From Streptomyces sp. ISL-96 (GTDB lineage: Bacteria > Actinomycetota > Actinomycetes > Streptomycetales > Streptomycetaceae): 64,000 bases of DNA. Under the pieces are notes generated by a model, which searched no databases, was not told the DNA's origin, and saw only the letters and a program-made list of their open reading frames with translations. A program made the translations under genes and the position numbers. The DNA is taken from NCBI RefSeq assembly GCF_018614035.1, contig NZ_JAGGPA010000011.1, positions 62,001 to 126,000 on the forward strand, written 5' to 3'. Positions 25,203 through 33,587 of the stretch are shown here, one piece after another; positions within the stretch are counted from its first letter, which is position 1, and each line of letters starts with the position of its first letter.

Positions 25203-26441
25203 ATGGGCAGCCCGGTCACCACCGAGAAGCCGGGGCGGCAAGCCGCTCCGCCCGGCCCCCGCACTTCCGCGGTCAGCACGCTGCTGCTGGAAACCATGCG
25301 CCGCAACATGCGCCAGTACGGCATGCTCATCGCGCTCGCGCTGATCGTCGTGCTCTTCGCGATCTGGACGGACGGCGTACTCCTCCAGCCCAACAACGTC
25401 ACCAATCTGGTCCTCCAGAACAGCTACATCCTGGTCCTCGGCATCGGCATGATGATCGTCATCATCTCGGGCCACATCGACCTCTCGGTCGGCTCGCTGG
25501 CGGCGTTCGTGTCCGCCGCGTGCGCGGTGATGATGGTCGAGCACGACATTCCCTGGCCGCTCGCGACGGTGATCGCGCTCGCCATCGGGGCCCTGGCGGG
25601 AGCGTGGCAGGGCTTCTGGATCGCGTACGTCGGCATCCCGTCGTTCATCGTCACGCTGGCCGGCATGCTGCTCTTCCGCGGCGGTACGCAGATCTTCCTC
25701 GGCTCGCGCTCCATCGGCCCGTTCCCCGAAGGCTTCCAGAAGATCTCCACGGGGTATCTGCCGTCCCTCGGCCCGGACACCAACTACCACAACCTCACCC
25801 TGCTGCTGGGGCTGGGACTGCTCGTCTTCGCCCTGGCGCAGGAGGTGCGCGACCGGCGCAGGCAGCTGAGTTACGAGCTCGACGTGCTGCCGCGCTCGCT
25901 CTTCCTGACCAAGTGCGTGGCGATGGCGGCGGCCGTCCTCGCCTTCACGATGACGCTGGCCAGCTACCGGGGCGTACCCGTGGTGCTTCTGCTGCTCGCG
26001 GTGCTGCTCATCGGCTTCGGCTTCGTGATGCGCAACGCGGTCGTCGGCAGGCATGTGTACGCGCTGGGCGGCAACCAGGCGGCGGCGAAGCTGTCGGGCG
26101 TCAAGGACAAGCGCGTCACGTTCCTGGTCTTCGTGAACATGGGCGTGCTCGCCGCCCTGGCCGGGGTCGTGTACGCGGCCCGGCTGAACGCGGGCGTACC
26201 GCAGGCCGGTGTGAACTTCGAACTGGAGGCGATCGCCGCGGCGTTCATCGGCGGCGCGTCGATGAGCGGCGGCGTCGGCACGGTGTTCGGCGCGATCATC
26301 GGCGGTCTGGTGCTGGGCGTACTCAACAACGGTATGTCGCTGGTCGGCATCGGCACCGACTACCAGCAGGTCATCAAGGGTCTGGTGCTGCTGGCGGCGG
26401 TCGGGTTCGACGTATGGAACAAACGCAAGGTCGGTTCATGA
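25203..26441 (+). CDS. Sugar ABC transporter permease
   Basis: A 412-residue branched-chain/ribose-type permease with roughly ten membrane segments. Family marks include SVGSLAAFVSAACAVMMV near the first periplasmic loops and ALGGNQAAAKLSGV, the cytoplasmic coupling loop, with FIGGASMSGGVGTVFGAIIG near the C-terminus. The N-terminal 30 residues are polar and Pro-rich. The last part of the ChvE-GguA-GguB-like importer; the mutarotase gene begins 22 bases downstream, so cotranscription is likely. Confidence 0.9.
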   Translation: MGSPVTTEKPGRQAAPPGPRTSAVSTLLLETMRRNMRQYGMLIALALIVVLFAIWTDGVLLQPNNVTNLVLQNSYILVLGIGMMIVIISGHIDLSVGSLAAFVSAACAVMMVEHDIPWPLATVIALAIGALAGAWQGFWIAYVGIPSFIVTLAGMLLFRGGTQIFLGSRSIGPFPEGFQKISTGYLPSLGPDTNYHNLTLLLGLGLLVFALAQEVRDRRRQLSYELDVLPRSLFLTKCVAMAAAVLAFTMTLASYRGVPVVLLLLAVLLIGFGFVMRNAVVGRHVYALGGNQAAAKLSGVKDKRVTFLVFVNMGVLAALAGVVYAARLNAGVPQAGVNFELEAIAAAFIGGASMSGGVGTVFGAIIGGLVLGVLNNGMSLVGIGTDYQQVIKGLVLLAAVGFDVWNKRKVGS

Positions 26442-26463
26442 ACTCCTCGAAGGAGCCACAGAT

Positions 26464-27624
26464 ATGAGCACGAGCAGACGCACAGTACTGGCCGGCGCGG
26501 CAGCGGCGGGAGTGGCGGCCACCGCGGGCCTGGCCGGGACGGGCACGGCGTACGCCGCCGCGGGCAAGTCGCCTTCGCGGGAACTGTTCGGCCGGCTGGC
26601 CGACGGCACGAAGGTGTACCGGTGGACCGTCGCCAACGGCGGGACCCGGCTGAAGGTCCTCTCGTACGGCGGGATCGTCCAGTCCCTGGAGATACCGGAC
26701 CGCCGCGGCGCGGCGGCGAACATCTCGCTGGGCTTCGACAACCTCGACGACTACGTCGCCAAGTCCCCGTACTTCGGCGCGCTGATCGGGCGCTACGGCA
26801 ACCGCATCGCCAAGGGCCGGTTCACGCTCGACGGGCGCACGTACGAGCTTCCCGTGAACGACGGCCCGAACAGCCTGCACGGCGGCGACAAGGGCTTCGA
26901 CAAGCACGTGTGGGGCGTGGAGCCCTTCAGCCGGGGATCCGACCGGGGCCTCGTCCTCAGGCGGACCAGCCCGGACGGCGAAATGGGCTACCCGGGAACG
27001 CTCGAAATGACGGTCACGTACACGCTCACCGCGCGCGGTGACTGGCGGATCGACTACGAGGCCACCACCGACCGGGCGACCGTCGCCAACCTCACCAGCC
27101 ACACGTACTTCAACCTGGCGGGCGAGGGCAGCGGCTCCATCGACGGGCACACCCTGGAGATGGCCGCCGCCCGCTACACCCCCGTCGACGCCACGCTCAT
27201 TCCGACCGGCGAGCTCGCGCGCGTCTCGGGAACGCCCTTCGACTTCCGGCGGGCGAAGGCGATCGGCGAGCAGGCGCGGGTGCCGCATCAGCAGGTGCTG
27301 TACGGGAAGGGGCTCGACCACAACTGGGTGCTGGACAAGGGCATAACGACCGTTCCCGGGTACGCTCTCACGCTCACCGATCCCGCTTCCGGCCGGGTGA
27401 TGAAGATGTACACGACCGAACCCGGGATGCAGTTCTACAGCGGCAACTTCCTGGACGGCACGCTCGCGGGAACGTCGGGCCGGCTGTACCGCCAGGGCGA
27501 CGGGCTGTGCCTGGAGTCGCAGCACTTCCCGGACTCGCCCAACCAGCCGTCGTTCCCCTCGACGGTGCTGCGCCCTGGAACGACGTACCGCTCCACCACG
27601 GTGCACACTTTCTCGGCCCGCTGA
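26464..27624 (+). CDS. Exported aldose 1-epimerase (mutarotase)
   Basis: A 386-residue galactose-mutarotase-fold enzyme interconverting alpha and beta anomers of aldoses. The N-terminus SRRTVLAGAAAAGVAAT with a following TAYAAAG cleavage region looks like a Tat-type signal. Active-site blocks are GRYGNRIAKGRF, NSLHGGDKGFDKHVW (His), TSHTYFNLAG (catalytic base His region) and the C-terminal LCLESQHFPDSPNQP with the catalytic Glu. Secretion implies it acts on sugar outside the membrane before uptake, matching the secreted arabinofuranosidase that converges on it. Confidence 0.9.
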   Translation: MSTSRRTVLAGAAAAGVAATAGLAGTGTAYAAAGKSPSRELFGRLADGTKVYRWTVANGGTRLKVLSYGGIVQSLEIPDRRGAAANISLGFDNLDDYVAKSPYFGALIGRYGNRIAKGRFTLDGRTYELPVNDGPNSLHGGDKGFDKHVWGVEPFSRGSDRGLVLRRTSPDGEMGYPGTLEMTVTYTLTARGDWRIDYEATTDRATVANLTSHTYFNLAGEGSGSIDGHTLEMAAARYTPVDATLIPTGELARVSGTPFDFRRAKAIGEQARVPHQQVLYGKGLDHNWVLDKGITTVPGYALTLTDPASGRVMKMYTTEPGMQFYSGNFLDGTLAGTSGRLYRQGDGLCLESQHFPDSPNQPSFPSTVLRPGTTYRSTTVHTFSAR

Positions 27625-27648
27625 CGCGCTGACGACACGCGCATGAGC

Positions 27649-27686
27649 GAAGCCCCCTGCCGGATCGGGTTCCGGCAGGGGGCTTC
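27649..27686. terminator. 16-bp perfect hairpin between mutarotase and GH51 genes
   Basis: GAAGCCCCCTGCCGGA and its full complement flank a six-base loop. It lies between two convergent genes (25 bases after one stop, 21 after the other) and should stop transcription from both sides. Confidence 0.85.
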
Positions 27687-27707
27687 GGTCTGTCTGTCTC
27701 CCGGGGC

Positions 27708-30266
27708 TCAGCCCCCGGTCTTGATGCGCATGAAGGTGACGGAGTGGGCGGGGAAGGTGTAGGTGAAGCTGCCGGCCACCCCGTCGAGGGTGGAGCGGCG
27801 TGGCTTGATCGGCTGGTCGGTGGGTGTGTTGACGGCGTCGGGGGCGCCCTGGAGCGTGGTCAAGCGGGCCTTGGACGACGCGATGGTGGTCTCCCGGCCG
27901 AGGTCGATCTTCGTACGGGCTGGTGCGTCCTGGGCGTTGACGACCTTGACGATGAGTTCGCCGGTGGCCTTGTCGCGGGTGACGACCTGGCGGAAGGGCT
28001 CGGCGGCCTTGTCGTCGGTGAAGCTGCCCCACTCCTTACCGTCCAGGAAGAGGGTCACCTGCCGGCCGCGTACCTGGACCTTGACGTCGTACGTACGGCC
28101 GCTCTCGATCGTCGTACCGCGCTCTATGAGGGTCTGCTTGGCGCCGCCCACGGCCTTCTCGACCACGGAACGGGTGTTGCCCCAGCCGCCCAGGTTCCAC
28201 CAGTAGTAGTTGCCGGTGTCCTTGACCCCGAAGGCGATCAGGAAGCCTTCCCTGCCGGATTCCTTCGTGGCCTTCAGCTTCAGGTCGTAGTCGTGCCAGG
28301 CCGCGTCGCCGGCGGTGACCAGGGTGTTCTCGGCCGCTGCGTCGGACTGGACGTACGCGCCGTTCCTGACGGACCAGGAGCCGGTGCCCGCCGCCTTGGT
28401 CCAGCGGCTGTCGTCGCCGGAGAAGTCGTCGGCGAAGAGGCCGGCGCCGTCCGCCGACGTGACGCTCACATCGTCGTACGCGGCCGCCGTCGCCCAGGTG
28501 GAGAGGCCTACGGCGCCGGTGATCGGGCCGCTGACGGCGGGGGTGCCGGATGCCCGGCTGCGTACGACCTCGTCACCGACGTTGTTCATGAAGAGCTTCT
28601 GCGTCTCGTAGCTGGCGCTGCCCCATGAGGTGGTGTTGTCGAACCAGATCATGTTGGGCCGCCACTGCGCGTCATTGGTGTCGGCGAGGAGCGGGGCGTA
28701 CGAGGCGAGCTTGACGATGTCCGCGTTGCGTTCGAGGCCGGTCATGTAGGCGGCTTCGGAAAGGGCGTTGGAGAAGCGGTTGTCGAGTGACGCGTACTCG
28801 CCGAGGAACACCTTGGGGCCCTGGCGGTCGTAGGCGTCGTAACGCTCGTTGTTCTCCAGGAACCACTGCGGGCTGTTGTAGTAGTGCTCGTCGACCATGG
28901 CCACCTTGGCGTCGCGGTTCAGTTGCCAGGCGCGGTCGAAGGTGGTGCCGCTGTCGTCGGGGCCGGAGTTGCTGATGACCGTGATGGCGGGGTACTTCGC
29001 CTCGATGGCCTTGCGGAACTCGGTGAAGCGCGCGAAGAACTGGTCGGGAAGGTTCTCCTCGTTGCCGACCTCCAGATGGGTCAGGCCGAAGGGCTTGGGG
29101 TGGCCCATCTGCGCCCGCTTCCTGCCCCAGGGAGACGTCACGGGTCCGTTCGCGAACTCGATGAGGTCGAGCGTGTCCTGGATGTGGCGTTGGAGCAGTT
29201 GGGGGTCGTCGGTCGCCTTGTTCTGGCCGCAGCCGGTGACGAGGGCGGGGACGACGGGCAGGGCCATCGCGCCGATGTCCTCGGCGTACTGGAAGTACTC
29301 GTAGTAGCCGAGGCCGTACGTCTGGTTGTAGCCCCAGAAGTTGGCGTTCACCGGCCGCTGCTCGACCGGGCCGACGGTGTCCTTCCACTGGTAGGAGCGC
29401 TTGCGCTCGAAGTCGGGGGCCTCGTACGCCTCATGGCTTCCGGTGTTGACCAGGCAGCCGCCGGGGAAGCGGAGGAAGCCGGGGTCCAGGGCGGCGATCT
29501 TCTCCGCGAGGTCCTTGCGCAGGCCGTTCGGGCGGCCCTTGTAGGTGTCGCGGGGGAAGAGCGAGACCATGTCGAGCCGTACGGTGCCGCTGCCGCCGGC
29601 GGTGACGGCGAGGCGGCCGGCGCCACTGGTGGTGCGGGCGGTGAGCGTTCCGGTGTACTTGGTCCAGCGGTCGCCGCGTGCGGTGACGCGCAGGGGGCTC
29701 CCCAAGGAGGTCGTCCCGTCGCGCAGTTCGATGCTGAGCGGCGTCCCTCCCGGCTGGTCGGTGCGCGCCCACACCGAGAAGTCGTACTTCTTTCCCGCCT
29801 GAACCGCGATTCCCGCGTTGTAGCCGGAGTTCGCGACGCCGAAGCGCTCGCCGTTGCCGTCGAGGTCAAGCCGGAGGTAGCGACGGTTGCGCTCGTTCAG
29901 CCGCCCGCCGTCGTCCACGACACGCGCCGTGCCGGTCGCCGCGCCGCTCGCGGTTTCCTTCCATGCCGTGAGCGAGGTGTACGCGCGGTTGTCGGCGGGG
30001 TCGTACTCGAAGGAACGATTCTGCACGAGCTCGGCGTACAGCCCGCCGTCGGCGGCGTGATTGATGTCCTCGTAGAACACGCCGTACATCGAGTCGTCGA
30101 TCGCGGGGCCGGCACTGGCCGGGTCGACGCTGATCGAGTAGTCGGCGGGCTCCACCTCCGCTGCGGCCGGGGCCTCGGTGGGTGCGACGACGAGTGCGGC
30201 CGTCAGGCCGGCGAGGACGGCCGCGACGGCGAGGCCGCGTCTGGGCTTCTTTCTCTGGCTCTGCAT
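27708..30266 (-). CDS. Secreted GH51 alpha-L-arabinofuranosidase
   Basis: An 852-residue exported glycosidase releasing L-arabinose from arabinan or arabinoxylan. The signal peptide ends near APAAAEV. A jelly-roll carbohydrate-binding-like module fills residues 100-235, inserted before the catalytic barrel. The acid/base is E403 in HLEVGNEE and the nucleophile E490 in VFLGEYAS. Residues 600-770 form a second LamG/DUF1080-like beta-sandwich inserted ahead of the final C-terminal arabinofuranosidase strands (VTFMRIKT). The ATG at 30266 follows CAGGAG. A near-perfect copy of the locus palindrome lies 18-33 bases upstream, tying it to the sugar regulon. Confidence 0.92.
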   Translation of the reverse strand: MQSQRKKPRRGLAVAAVLAGLTAALVVAPTEAPAAAEVEPADYSISVDPASAGPAIDDSMYGVFYEDINHAADGGLYAELVQNRSFEYDPADNRAYTSLTAWKETASGAATGTARVVDDGGRLNERNRRYLRLDLDGNGERFGVANSGYNAGIAVQAGKKYDFSVWARTDQPGGTPLSIELRDGTTSLGSPLRVTARGDRWTKYTGTLTARTTSGAGRLAVTAGGSGTVRLDMVSLFPRDTYKGRPNGLRKDLAEKIAALDPGFLRFPGGCLVNTGSHEAYEAPDFERKRSYQWKDTVGPVEQRPVNANFWGYNQTYGLGYYEYFQYAEDIGAMALPVVPALVTGCGQNKATDDPQLLQRHIQDTLDLIEFANGPVTSPWGRKRAQMGHPKPFGLTHLEVGNEENLPDQFFARFTEFRKAIEAKYPAITVISNSGPDDSGTTFDRAWQLNRDAKVAMVDEHYYNSPQWFLENNERYDAYDRQGPKVFLGEYASLDNRFSNALSEAAYMTGLERNADIVKLASYAPLLADTNDAQWRPNMIWFDNTTSWGSASYETQKLFMNNVGDEVVRSRASGTPAVSGPITGAVGLSTWATAAAYDDVSVTSADGAGLFADDFSGDDSRWTKAAGTGSWSVRNGAYVQSDAAAENTLVTAGDAAWHDYDLKLKATKESGREGFLIAFGVKDTGNYYWWNLGGWGNTRSVVEKAVGGAKQTLIERGTTIESGRTYDVKVQVRGRQVTLFLDGKEWGSFTDDKAAEPFRQVVTRDKATGELIVKVVNAQDAPARTKIDLGRETTIASSKARLTTLQGAPDAVNTPTDQPIKPRRSTLDGVAGSFTYTFPAHSVTFMRIKTGG

Positions 30267-30283
30267 ATGGGCTCCTGGCATTC

Positions 30284-30299
30284 GTTCGAAATATCGGAC
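30284..30299 (-). promoter_or_regulatory. Candidate IclR operator, site 4 (GH51 leader)
   Basis: GTTCGA-AATA-TCGGAC is one base from the perfect palindrome and has the same AATA spacer as site 3. It lies directly upstream of the ribosome site of the arabinofuranosidase gene. Confidence 0.6.
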
Positions 30300-30385
30300 A
30301 TTGACCACAATCCCGAACGAGAACATAGGCAGGCGCCCACCGCAGGTCAACTCCCCTGCACCAGAAGGAAATTATTCGTCGCGGA

Positions 30386-30793
30386 TTACGCGCGTCGCCG
30401 GAGGTCGATGTCCGCGTCCGTCGCGTAGCTCTGAGTCCAGTGGCGCCCGGCGTCCGACGCCCATGTGACATGGACGGTGTCACCGTCGATCCGGACGCGG
30501 TCCACGGTGATCACCCGCTCCCCGGTACGCACGTCCCCGCGGCGCAGCTCACCGGCCTTGACGGTCGGGTACGTGTCGTTGACCTGCGCCTCTGCCTCAT
30601 CGGCCGCTCGCAGAAGCGCCGCCGCCAGCTCCCGCGCCTGCTCGGGAGTGGCGACCAGGGGGACGTACGCACTGCCCCGCGCGCCGATGTGGATCTGCCC
30701 CGCCGCCGCGTTCACGGCCGGTCCCGTGGCGACCTCGACGGCCTCCACGGGGGCCACCGGACCGTCCGGGGTGTACATGCGGATGTCGGGCAT
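30386..30793 (-). CDS. Hypothetical protein, 135 residues
   Basis: A soluble, acidic protein I cannot assign. The middle (ATPEQARELAAALLRAADEAEAQ) is a helical segment also seen in many small Streptomyces proteins; the C-terminal third (GERVITVDRVRIDGDTVHVTWA then WTQSYATDADI) looks like a small beta-barrel. The ATG has a near-ideal GAGGAG site. A possible 18-residue frame ends just before that site. It is the downstream partner of the 354-residue hypothetical protein on the same strand. Confidence 0.65.
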   Translation of the reverse strand: MPDIRMYTPDGPVAPVEAVEVATGPAVNAAAGQIHIGARGSAYVPLVATPEQARELAAALLRAADEAEAQVNDTYPTVKAGELRRGDVRTGERVITVDRVRIDGDTVHVTWASDAGRHWTQSYATDADIDLRRRA

Positions 30794-30804
30794 GGTTTTT
30801 CTCC

Positions 30805-30861
30805 TCAGGCGTGCGCGCCCACCGTGACCGTGCCGGTGGACGCTTCGGCGATGCCCTCCAT
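30805..30861 (-). CDS. Possible 18-residue leader peptide
   Basis: A minute ATG frame (MEGIAEASTGTVTVGAHA) has a GGGAG ribosome site, and its TGA stop is embedded in the TGAGGAG ribosome site of the downstream gene. That layout could couple translation. An in-frame stop lies upstream, so it is not the tail of a longer gene. It may equally be chance. Confidence 0.2.
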   Translation of the reverse strand: MEGIAEASTGTVTVGAHA

Positions 30862-30911
30862 GATCTCCCGTCGTGACGGTCAGCGGTCCGGCTCTTCAGC
30901 CGCCGCAGCAC

Positions 30912-31976
30912 CTACCAGTCGCCGTCGGCCACCGGCTTTCCCGGTGCGTCGCCGAGCGGCTTCACCTGATGCGGCGACGGCTGCTGCCACGGCGTGTGGT
31001 CCTCGCCCAGCCACTCACCGACCGGCCGCACACCGCCCAGCGTGTCCGTGGGCGCCAGGTCCTCGCCGTCGGCGTCGTAGTAGTCGAACCAGGGCAGGCC
31101 TGCCCGTGTGTACGCGGCCCGGTCGACGGGAGACCGCGGTGGCTCTTCCCCGGTGATGCGCCGCCACTCCGGCGGCGTCACCAGGTGCACGAAGACCCGG
31201 CCCGACGGCTCGGAGGCCCAGTCCGATGCGGGCCGGTCGTCCTTGTAGACCTCCTGGCGCATGGAGCCGCCCACGCCCAGTCCCATCGGCGCCCCCGGGG
31301 ACCGGGGCGCGGGCGCACCGCCCCAGCCGCCACCACCGGCGGCCATCATGGCCGGGGCGGCGGCGGCCCCCGGGGCGGGCATGCCGTACCCGCCACCGGT
31401 CTGCGGCATCGCGGCGCGCCGCTCAGCCGCTCGCCGCTGTTCCTCACGCCACGCTTCCAGCGGTCCGTCCGTGAGCGGCCACGACTGCAGTTGCAGCCCG
31501 CCCCACTTCTCCTCGCCGGTGACCTGGCCCTCCACCGTCGCGCCCATCCCCAGCGGCACCGCGACGAACTGCCGCACCGTACCCGTCCCGGAGTTGATGC
31601 CGTCGAGCCAGGGCTGACGCGGCAGCGTCAGGTAGTTCTGCGGGCCGCGTGACAGCCGGCTGTTCCACGGCTTGCCCGACACCGCGCACACCTTCCCGAC
31701 CCCCACCTGGAGGGCGCCGGGTTCCACGGTCCCGGCGAAGCTCAGCCACATCGCTTCGCGCAGGTACACGGGCAGCATGACGCCGCCTCTGGTGAGCCAC
31801 TCCTGCGGCACCGTGGCGGCGTAATCCTCGACCCTGCGCAGCGGGAAGTGGCCCAGGCCCGGCGGAAGGGCGTGCGTCCCCTTCTCGGGCAGGCGCAGCG
31901 TGCGTACGAAACGCACCCTCATCCCGCCCGGCAGCAGCAGACTATCCCCGTCGATCCGTACGGCCCCGTTGGTCAC
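30912..31976 (-). CDS. Conserved hypothetical protein, 354 residues
   Basis: A soluble protein of unknown function. The N-terminal 170 residues form a conserved-looking block: SLLLPGGMRVRFVRTLRLPE, GLGHFPLRRVEDYA, GVMLPVYLREAMWLSF and RQFVAVPLGMGATVEGQVTG. A low-complexity Gly/Ala/Pro/Met linker (about 195-255) then leads to a C-terminal segment rich in Trp, Asp and Pro (GRVFVHLVTPPEWRRITGE). No signal peptide or membrane segment is seen. It lies upstream of the 135-residue hypothetical gene, probably in one transcript. Confidence 0.7.
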   Translation of the reverse strand: MTNGAVRIDGDSLLLPGGMRVRFVRTLRLPEKGTHALPPGLGHFPLRRVEDYAATVPQEWLTRGGVMLPVYLREAMWLSFAGTVEPGALQVGVGKVCAVSGKPWNSRLSRGPQNYLTLPRQPWLDGINSGTGTVRQFVAVPLGMGATVEGQVTGEEKWGGLQLQSWPLTDGPLEAWREEQRRAAERRAAMPQTGGGYGMPAPGAAAAPAMMAAGGGGWGGAPAPRSPGAPMGLGVGGSMRQEVYKDDRPASDWASEPSGRVFVHLVTPPEWRRITGEEPPRSPVDRAAYTRAGLPWFDYYDADGEDLAPTDTLGGVRPVGEWLGEDHTPWQQPSPHQVKPLGDAPGKPVADGDW

Positions 31977-32094
31977 CGGCGCGTTCCCCTCGCTTCGGTT
32001 CTACTGATCGCTCCCGGTGTTATAACGCCGGTGCCGTACCGTCCGGTTCCATTCGAAGGTTTCGGTCGTTCCCGTGAACGGGCCCGTGGGGCCG

Positions 32095-32256
32095 CTAGTC
32101 GGTGTACTTCTGCCACATCTTGGTGGCCGTCTTCGGGTTGGACGCGGAATTCGATTTGTGCGTGACCAGACAGCGGTACTGCTTACCCAAATAGGCGGTG
32201 CGGTCATTCACTGAATACTGCCGATTGACTTTCCACTCCGAAAATCCCGCTGCCAT
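32095..32256 (-). CDS. Orphan carbohydrate-binding module (CBM5/12-like), 53 residues
   Basis: A small frame encoding almost nothing but a chitin-binding-type module: FSEWKVNRQYSVNDRTAYLG then KQYRCLVTHKS and a final MWQKYTD. The pattern W...Y..ND...Y.G..Y.C...H.S......W matches CBM5/12. There is no signal peptide or catalytic partner, which is unusual for a binding module. Base composition is lower in GC than its neighbours, suggesting acquisition. An ATG at 32256 with AGGA nearby is the start. Confidence 0.6.
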   Translation of the reverse strand: MAAGFSEWKVNRQYSVNDRTAYLGKQYRCLVTHKSNSASNPKTATKMWQKYTD

Positions 32257-32441
32257 GTCCTGACGCCCTTTCGACGGACCGGCTCGTTGCCGGCCCATGC
32301 GAATCCTCCCACGGCCAGACGAGCCGGTCACGCCCGGCATGCCGTCCTGATCTGCTACGACACCTGCTCTGGGGGCCACTGTCAGTGGTCGGGTGCACAC
32401 TGGCTCGTATCTGAGACATCGGCGTCCTGGAGGTATCGGCC

Positions 32442-33530
32442 ATGACCGACGTACTGCTCACGGTAGGAACGCGTAAGGGGCTCTTCATCGGCCGCAGGCA
32501 CCGTGATGGAGAGTGGGATTTCGACGGGCCTCATTTCAACGCGCAGGCGGTGTATTCGATCGCCATCGACACCCGCGGCGCGGTGCCCAGGCTGCTCGTC
32601 GGCGGAGACAGCTTGCACTGGGGTCCCTCGGTCTTCCACTCCGACGACCTGGGCGCGACCTGGGTCGAGCCGAAGCAGCCTGCCGTGAAGTTCCCGGAGT
32701 TCACGGGGGCTTCGCTGGAGCGGGTCTGGCAGCTGCATCCGGCCGGGGCCGAGGCGCCCGGCGTGGTGTACGCGGGGACAGAACCGGCCGCCCTGTTCCG
32801 GTCCGAGGACTGCGGCGAGTCCTTCGAGCTCGTACGGCCACTGTGGGAGCACCCGACGCGCTCGCAGTGGGTTCCCGGCGGTGGCGGCGAGGGGCTGCAC
32901 ACGATCATCACCGATCCGCGTGACGCCCGGGCCGTGACCGTCGCGGTGTCCACGGCCGGCGTGTTCCGCTCACTGGACGGCGGGGCGAGCTGGGCGCCGT
33001 CCAACAAGGGGGTCTCGGCGGTCTTCCTGCCCAATCCCGACCCCGAGTTCGGCCAGTGCGTACACAAGATCGCCCAGGACGCGGCTGATCCCGGCCGGCT
33101 GTATCTGCAGAACCACTGGGGGGTGTTCCGCAGCGACGACGCCGGGGCCAACTGGTCGGACATCGGCGCGGGGCTTCCCTCGACGTTCGGCTTCGCCGCC
33201 GCCGCGCATCCGCACCGCGCGGACACGGCGTACGTCTTCCCCATCACGGCGGACTCCGACCGGGTGCCCGCCGAGAACAAGTGCCGCGTCTACCGGACCG
33301 GGGACGCCGGCAAGAGCTGGGAGCCGCTGTCGAGAGGTCTGACGCAGGAGCCGCATTACGGAACGGTGCTGCGCGACGCCCTCTGTACGGACGACGCCGA
33401 CCCGGCGGGCGTGTACTTCGGCAACCGCAACGGCGAGCTCTTCGCGAGCGCGGACGACGGGGACAGCTGGCGGATGCTCGCCGCCCATCTGCCCGATGTG
33501 CTGTGCGTGCGGGCGGCTGTCATCGGCTGA
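32442..33530 (+). CDS. BNR/sortilin-like beta-propeller protein
   Basis: A 362-residue cytoplasmic propeller with Asp-box (BNR) repeats: HSDDLGATW, RSEDCGESF, RSLDGGASW, RSDDAGANW, RTGDAGKSW and ASADDGDSW. Each S-x-D-x-G-x-x-W/F unit marks one blade. The family start VLLTVGTRKGLF is intact. No signal peptide is present and the catalytic residues of sialidases are not apparent, so glycosidase activity should not be assumed. It stands alone, convergent with the esterase gene. Confidence 0.82.
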   Translation: MTDVLLTVGTRKGLFIGRRHRDGEWDFDGPHFNAQAVYSIAIDTRGAVPRLLVGGDSLHWGPSVFHSDDLGATWVEPKQPAVKFPEFTGASLERVWQLHPAGAEAPGVVYAGTEPAALFRSEDCGESFELVRPLWEHPTRSQWVPGGGGEGLHTIITDPRDARAVTVAVSTAGVFRSLDGGASWAPSNKGVSAVFLPNPDPEFGQCVHKIAQDAADPGRLYLQNHWGVFRSDDAGANWSDIGAGLPSTFGFAAAAHPHRADTAYVFPITADSDRVPAENKCRVYRTGDAGKSWEPLSRGLTQEPHYGTVLRDALCTDDADPAGVYFGNRNGELFASADDGDSWRMLAAHLPDVLCVRAAVIG

Positions 33531-33587
33531 CCGGGGCGGGCGCGCCGCCGGGCACAGCCGTGTGCGGACGACGGCTCCGCAGGGGCG

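Noticed and set aside
28884..30428. 514-codon plus-strand frame opposite GH51
   Set aside because: Shadow of the GH51 gene; Val/Gly/Ala/Arg composition with no motif.
32052..32068. ATTCGAAGGTTTCGGTC as a further IclR-type site
   Set aside because: Half-site spacing is five instead of four, the right half is poor, and no sugar gene is adjacent.
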